Assembly (NCBI RefSeq): GCF_016757735.1 | Contig: NZ_CP068439.1 | Location: 2,108,001-2,172,000, forward strand | Direction: 5' to 3' | From: Aequorivita iocasae | GTDB taxonomy: Bacteria > Bacteroidota > Bacteroidia > Flavobacteriales > Flavobacteriaceae | Length of the DNA stretch: 64,000 nt | In this document: piece by piece, positions 54,717 to 62,592 of the stretch | Layout: every line of letters begins with the position of its first letter | How positions within the stretch are numbered: the stretch's first letter is position 1 | The notes under the pieces: model-generated | The model's database searches: none | What the model saw: only the letters and a program-made list of their open reading frames with translations | Told to the model about the DNA's origin: nothing | Position numbers and translations under genes: made by a program

Positions 54717-55253
54717 ATGGATTTAGAGAAACTGAAATACCCAATAGGCACGTTTGATTGCCCTTCAAACATCACTTCAGAAAAGCTGGAAGCTTGGATT
54801 TCTATTTTGGAACATTTCCCCAATAGATTAAATAATTTGGTAAGCAACCTTTCCGAAGTGCAATTGAACACACCCTACAGGCCAGAAGGCTGGACGGTAC
54901 GCCAAACAATCCATCACGTTTATGATAGCCACCACAATGCCTATACACGTTTTAAATGGGCGTTGACTGAAGCTACCCCGATAATTAAAGCCTATGATGA
55001 AAAAGCTTGGGCAGAAACAGCTGATGCCAAAAACGCGCCCATAGATTTATCTTTAGTGGCAATAAGCGCTTTGCATGCCAAATGGACATATTTATTAAAA
55101 GGACTCTCCATAGATAATTTTCAGAGAGAAATAATTCATCCAGAGCGCAATCGCACTATGTCTTTGGCTTATATGACAGGTATGTATGCATGGCACAGCA
55201 ACCACCATTATGCACACATAGAAAATTTGCTAAAAAGGGAAGGGTGGAAGTGA
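54717..55253 (+). CDS. YfiT/DinB-like metal-dependent protein, likely bacillithiol transferase
   Basis: The 178-residue protein has the DinB/YfiT four-helix fold with metal-binding histidines in TIHHVYDSHHNAYTRFKW (H66/H67 and H72/H73) and WHSNHHYAHIENLL (about 159-172). YfiT-like enzymes (BstA) in bacillithiol users transfer the thiol to electrophiles or antibiotics. bshC in the same window fits this use. It follows the PPIase gene by 66 bp on the same strand. Confidence 0.87.
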   Translation: MDLEKLKYPIGTFDCPSNITSEKLEAWISILEHFPNRLNNLVSNLSEVQLNTPYRPEGWTVRQTIHHVYDSHHNAYTRFKWALTEATPIIKAYDEKAWAETADAKNAPIDLSLVAISALHAKWTYLLKGLSIDNFQREIIHPERNRTMSLAYMTGMYAWHSNHHYAHIENLLKREGWK

Positions 55254-55301
55254 ACAATTATCAGTTAACAATAAACAATTAATAATTTCACGGTTAAACA
55301 G

Positions 55302-55868
55302 TTAACCAATTTCTTCCTTCCACTTAATATTACACCCAATACTCGGTTTTTGATCCTTTCGCTGCGGATTGTTATTAAGTATGTTATCAAGTGCTTCCCG
55401 CAGGTCGCGACCGTTTACGGGAATGCCGTTTCCAGGGCGGGAATTATCTAATTGACCCCGATAAACAAGTTTCAATTCATCATCAAATAAATAAAAATCT
55501 GGGGTGCAAGCGGCATCATAAGCCTTTGCAATTTCTTGGGTCTCATCAAATAAATAAGGAAAAGGATAATTTTGTTTTCGTGCCGTTCGCCACATTTCAG
55601 CTGGAGAATCTTCAGGATATTTTATAACATCATTGCTGTTAATGGCCACAAATCCAAATCCTGTAACGCGATAATCATTACAGACCCGAACCAACTCTTC
55701 ATTTACGTGTTTCACAAATGGGCAGTGGTTACAGATAAACATAACCACAGTACCTTTTTCGCCGCGAACGTCTTTTAGTGAGACAGGTTTGTTGGTTATC
55801 GCGTCAATTAATGTAAAATCGGGTGCTTTGGTTCCCAAAGAAAGCATTTTAGATTCTGTTCTGGCCAT
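55302..55868 (-). CDS. Thioredoxin-like redoxin (AhpC/TSA family)
   Basis: The 188-residue protein has the thioredoxin fold with an active-site-like motif VVMFICNHCPFVKHVNEELV (CxxC, CNHC) after GTKAPDFTLIDAITNKPVSL. FPYLFDETQEIAKAYDAACT gives a cis-Pro region with a further Cys (AACTPDFYLF). It resembles thioredoxin-family peroxide reductases often found alone in Bacteroidota. An ATG at 55895 could add nine residues. Cytosolic; partner unknown. Confidence 0.88.
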   Translation of the reverse strand: MARTESKMLSLGTKAPDFTLIDAITNKPVSLKDVRGEKGTVVMFICNHCPFVKHVNEELVRVCNDYRVTGFGFVAINSNDVIKYPEDSPAEMWRTARKQNYPFPYLFDETQEIAKAYDAACTPDFYLFDDELKLVYRGQLDNSRPGNGIPVNGRDLREALDNILNNNPQRKDQKPSIGCNIKWKEEIG

Positions 55869-56035
55869 TTTATTCTTTTCTAAATTAGTTGACAAATTGG
55901 GGTTTAAAGTTACGATTTTTGAATGGTTATTGAGTTGGTGGTTTAAAGCCTTCTAAACTTTTTCTATTAAAGAATTTATAAAACTTTGCCGTTGCAAAAT
56001 ATCTCCATTAACTTTAAAAACTAAACCAATCTATT

Positions 56036-56347
56036 ATGAAAAACTCATATTCATCATTATCCGTAGCAATCGAAGATTTACAAAATCACGGTTTTACAGA
56101 AGACTTCAACCTTGTAGGCGAAGGCATTGAATCTAAAAGTCTTAAAAAGAAATGGAAAGCAGGGGAATTGGACGTTGTGAAGTTTTACCGTTTTGAGGGA
56201 ATGACCAATCCGGGCGACAACACTATTCTTTATTTAATAGAAACCCACGACGGTCAGAAAGGCTTGCTGGTTGATGTTTACGGTGCCGACCAAGGTGAGA
56301 TTTCTCCTGAAATGATTAAAAAACTTTCCATTCACCATGACGAATGA
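56036..56347 (+). CDS. Small hypothetical protein (conserved in flavobacteria)
   Basis: The 103-residue product starts MKNSYSSLSVAIEDLQNHGF and has DVVKFYRFEGMTNPGDNTIL and VDVYGADQGEISPEMIKKLS. I recognise it as a family often labelled phosphoribosylpyrophosphate synthetase in databases; it lacks every motif of that enzyme, so the name should not be used. No signal or membrane segment. It overlaps the csaA start by 11 bp, so the two are translated as a pair. Confidence 0.7.
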   Translation: MKNSYSSLSVAIEDLQNHGFTEDFNLVGEGIESKSLKKKWKAGELDVVKFYRFEGMTNPGDNTILYLIETHDGQKGLLVDVYGADQGEISPEMIKKLSIHHDE

Positions 56348-56675
56348 TTTAACCTGGGCCGATTTTGAGAAAGTCGAAATGCGCGTGGGGACCATAATTG
56401 AAGCCAACGATTTTCCCGAAGCGAGAAATCCTTCCTATCAACTTTTAGTAGATTTTGGAAATGAAATTGGGCAGCGGAAAACTTCTGCGCAAATAACTTC
56501 ACTTTATTCCAAAGAGGAATTGATTGGCAAGCAAGTAGTTGCCGTAGTTAATTTTCCGAAGAAACAGATAGCCAATTTTATGAGCGAATGTCTGGTTTTG
56601 GGTGCTGTAGAAGGAAAAAATGTCACCTTACTACGGCCCGATATGAAGGTTGAAAACGGTTTACGAATTTTATAG
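56337..56675 (+). CDS. csaA: CsaA-like tRNA-binding (OB-fold) protein
   Basis: The 112-residue protein has the EMAP/CsaA tRNA-binding OB fold: ADFEKVEMRVGTIIEANDFP, PSYQLLVDFGNEIGQRKTSA, QVVAVVNFPKKQIANFMSEC and LVLGAVEGKNVTLLRPD. CsaA acts as a chaperone-like dimer in B. subtilis, linked to protein export; its role here is inferred from family. Overlaps the preceding gene. Confidence 0.9.
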   Translation: MTNDLTWADFEKVEMRVGTIIEANDFPEARNPSYQLLVDFGNEIGQRKTSAQITSLYSKEELIGKQVVAVVNFPKKQIANFMSECLVLGAVEGKNVTLLRPDMKVENGLRIL

Positions 56676-56720
56676 CTAAAGTTTTTTTGTGATATCTTCG
56701 CTGAATCAATCCACTCAATA

Positions 56721-57230
56721 ATGAATAAATATTTACTTTTTCTATTACTTCCATTAGTCTTCATTGCATGTAGAGAAAATCCTGAAAGAAAAAACGCAAA
56801 CACAGCAGCCGCCGAAGAAAATTTTGAAATGATAGAACAAATGCAATGGCTTTTAGGAACTTGGGTGAACCAGAATGGAGAAGAATATTCCCAAGAAACG
56901 TGGTCTGCAGAAAATGACAGTACTTTTACTGCCTATAGTTTTGTTGAGGTAAATAAAAAGAAGGTTGTTTTTGCTGAAACTATGGCACTTGAGCAAAAAG
57001 GAGAAAACTTATTGTTGACAGTAGCAGTCGCAAATCAAAACGATAAAAAACCAGTTACATTTAAAATGATTTCTTTAGAAAATGGACAAGTCATTTTTGA
57101 AAATAAAAACAACGATTTTCCGCAACGCATAGTCTATACAAATTCTGCAAAAGATTCACTCCACGCTTGGATCGAAGGGACTGAAAATGGTGAGCCAAAA
57201 AAGATTGATTTCTCCTTTTCAAGACAATAA
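56721..57230 (+). CDS. DUF6265-like lipoprotein
   Basis: The 169-residue protein has a lipobox (LLPLVFIACRENPE, Cys17). The mature part contains MQWLLGTWVNQNGEEYSQET, ENGQVIFENKNNDFPQRIVY and KKIDFSFSRQ, a beta-rich DUF6265 pattern as I recall it. Function unknown. Its stop is 4 bp from that of the convergent CDF transporter gene. Confidence 0.75.
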   Translation: MNKYLLFLLLPLVFIACRENPERKNANTAAAEENFEMIEQMQWLLGTWVNQNGEEYSQETWSAENDSTFTAYSFVEVNKKKVVFAETMALEQKGENLLLTVAVANQNDKKPVTFKMISLENGQVIFENKNNDFPQRIVYTNSAKDSLHAWIEGTENGEPKKIDFSFSRQ

Positions 57231-57234
57231 AAGC

Positions 57235-58197
57235 TCAGGATTGCTTTTCTGAATAGTCCTTTATTTCTTTTACAGGCATAAGGGTTACATCATAAATTTT
57301 CCAATGAAATTCTTGGAGTTTTTTTAATCCTTCTTCAATAGACTGGGAAAGGTCTATTCTCGGTTCTGCTATAACCTGCACATCTCCAAAATATACCTGT
57401 CCTTCTTCCCGAAACCGTGCTTTTGCATCTATAACCCATTCCCAAGATTTTACAAAGCGCTCTGTTTTTTCCACCAGTTCATCGGGTTTTTCGTCTTTAA
57501 TGTGCACTGGTTTTCTATCCATTAAATCCTGAACGGCATCCTTTAAATTTGTATACCCATCCTTTAAAACTGAAAATGAAATAAACAGCGCCGCACTGGC
57601 ATCTGCCCACCACCAACCCATACCAAGCCCCAAAATTCCAGCCATGGCCGCAAAACCAGTCATATAATCGGCCTTTTGCGCATTGGCATCGGTATAGAGA
57701 ATTTTATTGTGAAGTTTTTTTGCGAGGGGCAATTTCTTATAGCCCAAATACATCGCTGGCAGCGAGCTATATATTAGTACAGCAATCATTATCCAGCCCA
57801 TCCAAATTTGTTTTCCAAATAAAACAATAGTGCCAATAGTAGGATGTTCCGCTTTTATAAGGGTTATAGTGGAATCAACCAAAAGAAAAACTCCCATTCC
57901 AAAAAGGGCAATACTACCCGTTAAAAACGCAATGCTGAACACGCGGTGAAAGCCATACTGAAACTTTTGGGTGGGTTTTCTATTATAAATGCGCGAAGCT
58001 ATCAAAAAGGAAATTGCAGGAATTATACTAAGGGCATCTTCCAGCCAAGCTGTTTTCATTGCCTGAGAAGAACCCATAACCAGATACATAAGTATAACTA
58101 CGGTTGAAAGATATACTATAGTAATCCATTCCAATTTTTTTGCTTTTTTCAGCTTTTCCTTTAAATCTTCGGGAAGTTCAAAAGCTTCATTTCTCAT
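57235..58197 (-). CDS. Cation diffusion facilitator (CDF) family transporter
   Basis: The 320-residue protein has six predicted helices and the CDF pattern of paired acidic residues in helices 2 and 5 (TAWLEDALSIIPAISF; ADYMTGFAAMAGILGLG, with GWWWADASAALFISFS after it) and a cytosolic C-terminal domain. CDF proteins usually export Zn, Fe or Mn in exchange for protons. Its start overlaps the stop of the substrate-binding-like lipoprotein gene by 4 bp. Confidence 0.85.
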   Translation of the reverse strand: MRNEAFELPEDLKEKLKKAKKLEWITIVYLSTVVILMYLVMGSSQAMKTAWLEDALSIIPAISFLIASRIYNRKPTQKFQYGFHRVFSIAFLTGSIALFGMGVFLLVDSTITLIKAEHPTIGTIVLFGKQIWMGWIMIAVLIYSSLPAMYLGYKKLPLAKKLHNKILYTDANAQKADYMTGFAAMAGILGLGMGWWWADASAALFISFSVLKDGYTNLKDAVQDLMDRKPVHIKDEKPDELVEKTERFVKSWEWVIDAKARFREEGQVYFGDVQVIAEPRIDLSQSIEEGLKKLQEFHWKIYDVTLMPVKEIKDYSEKQS

Positions 58198-58616
58198 TGT
58201 TTTTTGTTTTTGGTGATGAATTTTTCTAGATGAAAAAGTAAGCGGTTTTCGCCTCGTGGAATAAAGAGAACGTGCTTATCATCATAGGGCTTGGTCATTC
58301 CCACTTTCTTTTTCCAATTTGAGTCTTTTTCAAAACCGCCAAGTACAATGTCCAATTGATAATTTTCGAGTTTTTTTACTAACTCCGTTTCATTGTCGAC
58401 AATAAATTGGGTCTGCATTCCTTCTTTTTTAGCAAAATTCTCTACAAAGTTTTTTTCAAATGAAGTTGTGATGGAATCAGTATTGGGAACAATCCCAACA
58501 CGCAAGGAAGATTTTTTTGCGTTTTTATAAGAATTGTTTGGGTCTTTTGGGAAATTGCAAGCGCTACAAAAAAATACGAATAGCAGTAACATCCCCAAAT
58601 GTGTGAATTTCCGCAT
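58194..58616 (-). CDS. Short lipoprotein with a substrate-binding-protein lobe
   Basis: The 140-residue product has a lipobox (LLFVFFCSACNFPK; Cys at about 20) and then one lobe of a type 3 solute-binding fold: SLRVGIVPNTDSITTSFEKN, ELVKKLENYQLDIVLGGFEK and GMTKPYDDKHVLFIP. Normal SBP_bac_3 proteins are about 250 residues with two lobes, so this is half-size. It could be a truncated relic or a dedicated partner of the CDF transporter with which it overlaps. Confidence 0.65.
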   Translation of the reverse strand: MRKFTHLGMLLLFVFFCSACNFPKDPNNSYKNAKKSSLRVGIVPNTDSITTSFEKNFVENFAKKEGMQTQFIVDNETELVKKLENYQLDIVLGGFEKDSNWKKKVGMTKPYDDKHVLFIPRGENRLLFHLEKFITKNKKQ

Positions 58617-58718
58617 ACTATTTTCTTATAAATTTATAAAGAACCTTAAAAAAGGAATTATAAATTTTTGCTAAAATTCAGAAATCAACTTTTTCTTTAA
58701 GGGATTGTAAGGTAAAAA

Positions 58719-60335
58719 CTATGCGTCAGCATCCAAAGTATCCGTCACTACATAATAACGGGGATCTTCAATAGAGTCTTCAATTATGGTTTCAAACTCA
58801 GGGTTCCATTTTAAGAGAAGTGCTTTGCAGTCTGGGCTAAGATGAGTAAGCTTTACCTGCTTTCCGCTGTCCAAATATTTATTGGCAATATTCCGCACGG
58901 CTTCCACACCGGAATGGTCTGAAATCTTGGACTCAATAAAATCGATTTCTATAGCATCAGGATCATTAGAAACATCAAATTTAGTGTTGAAAGCTGATGT
59001 TGAACCAAAAAATAACGGGCCCCATATTTCGTAGACTTTTGTCCCGTCTTCCTTAATTCTTTTTCGGGCGCGAATCATTGTGGCGCTTTTCCAAGCAAAA
59101 ACAAGCGCACTCATAATTACACCTACAAATACAGCTATTGCCAAATCTTGCCAAACAGTGACCGCCGAAACGGTTATTAAAACAATGGCATCGGAAAGCG
59201 GAATTTTATTCAAAATTCTAAAACTGCTCCACGCAAAGGTGCCGATAACCACCATAAACATTACACCCACCAAAGCTGCGATAGGGATTTGTTCAATCAA
59301 TGGTGCGCCAAATAATACAAAACAAAGCAATGCAACAGCAGCTACCGTTCCTGAAAGTCTACCACGGCCACCCGAACTCACATTAATGATAGATTGCCCA
59401 ATCATTGCACAACCACCCATGCCTCCAAAAAACCCATTTAAAATATTTGCGCCACCTTGGGCCACGCACTCGCGATTACCGCTTCCGCGGGTTTCGGTCA
59501 TTTCATCAATTAAATTAAGGGTCATCAACGATTCAATTAATCCAACTGCAGCCAATAAAAATGCTGTGGAAATTATTAAATCCCAATGGCCATTTAGGGT
59601 GTCTAAAAACCCAAAAATCTGGGTTTGGAAAACCGGCAATGAGCCCTTCAAGCCAGTCCCGCCACCGTCACGTATAAATGAACCCACAGTACTCACATCA
59701 AGGTTTCCGAAGATAGTTATACACGCTACTACAATGATTGCTATTAAAGCTGCAGGAAGTTTTTTAGTGAGTTTCGGCAGACCGAACATAATAGCCATTG
59801 TTAAACCAACCAAAGCCAACATTACCCATAAATCTGGCCCGGTGAGCCATTGCGGGACCGTACCACGGCTTTCCTTAAAAAGACCTAATTGTGAAAGAAA
59901 AATCACGATTGCCAAACCGTTTACAAATCCCATCATTACCGGATGTGGTATAAGCCGAACAAACTTTCCAAGTTTAAAAACGCCTGCCAAAATCTGGATT
60001 GCGCCTACAAAAAGAAGTGTTATAAAAAGCCATTGCAGTCCAAGATATTGTACGGGCTCGGTTAATGTTAATCCAACTTCATTACCTTTTTGAATTAAAT
60101 GAACCATTACCACTGCCATAGCTCCCGTTGCACCGGAAATCATTCCCGGACGCCCGCCAAAGAGGGCGGTTACGAGCCCCATAATAAAAGCGCCGTAAAG
60201 ACCCACTAATGGGTCAACACCTGCAACAAAGGCAAAGGCAACGGCTTCTGGTACTAACGCCAAGGCAACGGTAAGCCCTGAAAGTATGTCGTTTTTGGGA
60301 TTTTGGGTAAAGGACAAAAGGTATTTTGCAAGCAT
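58719..60335 (-). CDS. SulP-family anion transporter with STAS domain
   Basis: The 538-residue protein has about 11-12 membrane helices in residues 20-420, starting LSGLTVALALVPEAVAFAFV and including GGRPGMISGATGAMAVVMV and GGMGGCAMIGQSIINVSSGG. A C-terminal STAS domain (about 440-525) follows. SulP proteins carry sulfate, bicarbonate or other anions; the substrate cannot be read from sequence. The combined layout is standard for bacterial SulP. Confidence 0.93.
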   Translation of the reverse strand: MLAKYLLSFTQNPKNDILSGLTVALALVPEAVAFAFVAGVDPLVGLYGAFIMGLVTALFGGRPGMISGATGAMAVVMVHLIQKGNEVGLTLTEPVQYLGLQWLFITLLFVGAIQILAGVFKLGKFVRLIPHPVMMGFVNGLAIVIFLSQLGLFKESRGTVPQWLTGPDLWVMLALVGLTMAIMFGLPKLTKKLPAALIAIIVVACITIFGNLDVSTVGSFIRDGGGTGLKGSLPVFQTQIFGFLDTLNGHWDLIISTAFLLAAVGLIESLMTLNLIDEMTETRGSGNRECVAQGGANILNGFFGGMGGCAMIGQSIINVSSGGRGRLSGTVAAVALLCFVLFGAPLIEQIPIAALVGVMFMVVIGTFAWSSFRILNKIPLSDAIVLITVSAVTVWQDLAIAVFVGVIMSALVFAWKSATMIRARKRIKEDGTKVYEIWGPLFFGSTSAFNTKFDVSNDPDAIEIDFIESKISDHSGVEAVRNIANKYLDSGKQVKLTHLSPDCKALLLKWNPEFETIIEDSIEDPRYYVVTDTLDADA

Positions 60336-60410
60336 TTCGTTTTTTTAAGGCGGCAAATATAGGGCTTTCTATTTTAGGGATAAAAATCAAGAAATCTAGT
60401 CAATAGAGTC

Positions 60411-62012
60411 CTACTGATTTTTTTGAGCCTTCACTTCCTTAAAAATTTTCCAAGACCGAAACTTCAAAATTGCAGTAGCGCACAGCAATCCCGAAAGCAT
60501 TGCGCCTGCCACGCCAACTAGTGTGATGTCCTGACCTGTTAGAAACAAACCTTTTATTTTTGTTTTCGGACGTAAAAAAGGAAGTGCAAAACGTTCCGGC
60601 GAATGGGCAAGGCCATAAATCTCGCCACTTTTATAATTTGTGAAATTTTCTGTTGATAGAGGAGTTGAGACTTCGGAAGCTACAACGGTTCCTTCTATTT
60701 GCGGAAAAAACCTGTAGAGAACTTTTAGCATCTCTTTTTCAAAATTCTTTTTTAGTTGAAGATATTCATCGCCACGTTTCATCCAATTCGAATCTTTATA
60801 TTCTTCAAACCAATCCATATTTCCTACTGAAATAGCTTGAATGGTTGCAGTATTGGGGTTTTTGGTTTCCCAATTTGGGTCCTTTGCTGAAGGGAAAGAG
60901 ATATAGGCAAAATTTTCAGGAGCATTTTTCAATGTAGCTTCTTCAAAAATGGCATCAATGCCGTCGTGTTTGTAATACCACAGATTGTGCTTCGGAAGGT
61001 TTAAAGTTTCACTTGATTGATTTAAACCCAAATACAAACAAATATGGGCACTGGCAGGCTGCACATTTTTTAAGCTGAAATTGCAAACTTTTCGGTCTTC
61101 TTCCGTAAGCAGATGGTGGAAAGTATTGTTTACGCCAACGTTGCTTATTACACTTTTGCACGAAATAAATTTTTCTCCAAGCTGTATTCCTTTCACCTTA
61201 AGGTTTTCGGTAACGATTTTGGTGACATCGGCATTTATAAAAATTTTTCCTCCGTGTGCAGTAAAGACCTCTAGCGTTTTTTCACAAATTTGGTCCGCGC
61301 CGCCAATAGGGTAGTAGCCACCTTCCAAAAAATGCCCAATGACCATAGCGTGTGCGGCAAAACTGCTTTTTTTTGGCGACAGGCCGTAATTGCCACACTG
61401 CGCACAAAGAACCGCTATCAACCGTTGGTTATTGGTGAGTTCATTTAAAACCTCCCAAGTGGTTTTTTGTGAAAATTTTGAATATCTTTTTCTGAAGATC
61501 CAACCAGCGGATTTACTGAACCACGGCTCAAAGATTTTTTCAAAGAAGAAGGCGCTGCCACGTTTGTTGGTTTTTTCAATGAGTTTAAGGTAACTGTGGA
61601 TTGTTTTTTCTTCTTCGGGAAAATAGCTGATGAGTTGTTTTCTGAAATTTTCCTTCCCCGCCTTAAAGAGATATTCTGTGCCTTCAATCTCTGCTATATC
61701 ATATACTTCACCCATAGGTTCCCACTCCAATTTTCCATCCGTTAAAAAGTCAAAAAAACCGCGCAAGGAAGCATCTTCGGCCATGTTGCCCACGTAATGT
61801 ACGCCTACGTCCCATTGAAATCCATCCTTGCGCTTAAAGCTGTGTGTGAAACCGCCGGGTACGTAATGCCGCTCAAAGATTGCAACTTTTTTACCGGCTT
61901 TTACGAGCCAGGTCGCAACGGTGAGGCCGCCCATTCCACTGCCAATTACAATATGGTCTAGCCCCGAAAAATCCAGATTTGGCTTGTAGGGTCGGTATAG
62001 TTTGTTTACCAT
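60411..62012 (-). CDS. FAD-dependent oxidoreductase, RetSat/CrtISO-like
   Basis: The 533-residue protein has the FAD-binding motif HIVIGSGMGGLTVATWLVKA (residues about 20-39) and the phytoene desaturase-like VGVHYVGNM and GGADQICEKTLEVFTAHGGK segments. The C-terminus ends in GLFLTGQDITLVGVAGAMLS. Its pattern is closest to all-trans-retinol 13,14-reductase and carotenoid isomerase relatives. No carotenoid genes are adjacent. Substrate cannot be predicted. Confidence 0.83.
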   Translation of the reverse strand: MVNKLYRPYKPNLDFSGLDHIVIGSGMGGLTVATWLVKAGKKVAIFERHYVPGGFTHSFKRKDGFQWDVGVHYVGNMAEDASLRGFFDFLTDGKLEWEPMGEVYDIAEIEGTEYLFKAGKENFRKQLISYFPEEEKTIHSYLKLIEKTNKRGSAFFFEKIFEPWFSKSAGWIFRKRYSKFSQKTTWEVLNELTNNQRLIAVLCAQCGNYGLSPKKSSFAAHAMVIGHFLEGGYYPIGGADQICEKTLEVFTAHGGKIFINADVTKIVTENLKVKGIQLGEKFISCKSVISNVGVNNTFHHLLTEEDRKVCNFSLKNVQPASAHICLYLGLNQSSETLNLPKHNLWYYKHDGIDAIFEEATLKNAPENFAYISFPSAKDPNWETKNPNTATIQAISVGNMDWFEEYKDSNWMKRGDEYLQLKKNFEKEMLKVLYRFFPQIEGTVVASEVSTPLSTENFTNYKSGEIYGLAHSPERFALPFLRPKTKIKGLFLTGQDITLVGVAGAMLSGLLCATAILKFRSWKIFKEVKAQKNQ

Positions 62013-62074
62013 AAAAGTTGTTGGGAAAAAGTTTTATTCCTGAAAAATAAGCAAAGTATTTGAGCTTCTGAAAT

Positions 62075-62109
62075 AAAAAACCGGCAGCGGTTTTTGACCG
62101 TGCCGGTTT
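62075..62109 (-). terminator. Terminator after the PUR-domain gene
   Basis: Read on the minus strand, ACCGGCA and TGCCGGT form the outer stem and CGGT/ACCG an inner stem, followed by six T. Confidence 0.85.
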
Positions 62110-62130
62110 ATATTTTTTAAAACTTGAAAA

Positions 62131-62526
62131 TTATATGTCGTCAAATTCAATATCGGTGAAAGTGCTGGTATCAGTTTGTCCATTTTCTTTGGGTGGGGCT
62201 GCAGCCATTTCTACTTCATCGCTTTCTTTTTTATAATCTTTTTGGTGACGTTCGCTTATTACTTCCTCACCTTTTTCATCGATTACGTAGTTTATCATTT
62301 CTTCAAGGTTATCTTTAAACTCGTTGAAATCTTCTTTGTAAAGATAAATCTTGTGCTTTTTGTAATGGTAGGAACCATCGTCATTTGTGAATTTTTTGCT
62401 TTCGGTAATGGTAAGGTAAAAATCTCCTGCCTTTGTGGACCTTACGTCAAAAAAATAGGTGCGTCTTCCGGCGCGCATTACTTTTGAAAAAATCTCTTCT
62501 TGCTCCATCGTATAGTGGTCACTCAT
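62131..62526 (-). CDS. PUR-domain (DUF3276) DNA/RNA-binding protein
   Basis: The 131-residue protein has the PUR-alpha-like repeat RAGRRTYFFDVRSTKAGDFY followed by LTITESKKFTNDDGSYHYKK, and a second helix FNEFKDNLEEMINYVID. The C-terminal 45 residues are acidic and likely disordered, ending TFTDIEFDDI. Bacterial PUR proteins bind single-stranded nucleic acid as dimers; their biological role is not settled. Well conserved in Bacteroidota. Confidence 0.92.
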   Translation of the reverse strand: MSDHYTMEQEEIFSKVMRAGRRTYFFDVRSTKAGDFYLTITESKKFTNDDGSYHYKKHKIYLYKEDFNEFKDNLEEMINYVIDEKGEEVISERHQKDYKKESDEVEMAAAPPKENGQTDTSTFTDIEFDDI

Positions 62527-62592
62527 AATTTCTGTTTTTTGCTAACGTTTTGCCAAAAATCCAAAAAAAATCCAAATCAGCCAAAGTAAAAT

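Noticed and set aside
56036-56347. Phosphoribosylpyrophosphate synthetase
   Set aside because: This database label is common for the family, but a 103-residue protein without the PRPP loop cannot be that enzyme.
59080-60093. Long plus-strand open frame opposite the SulP gene (337 codons)
   Set aside because: It is the antisense shadow of a well-supported membrane protein and resembles no family.
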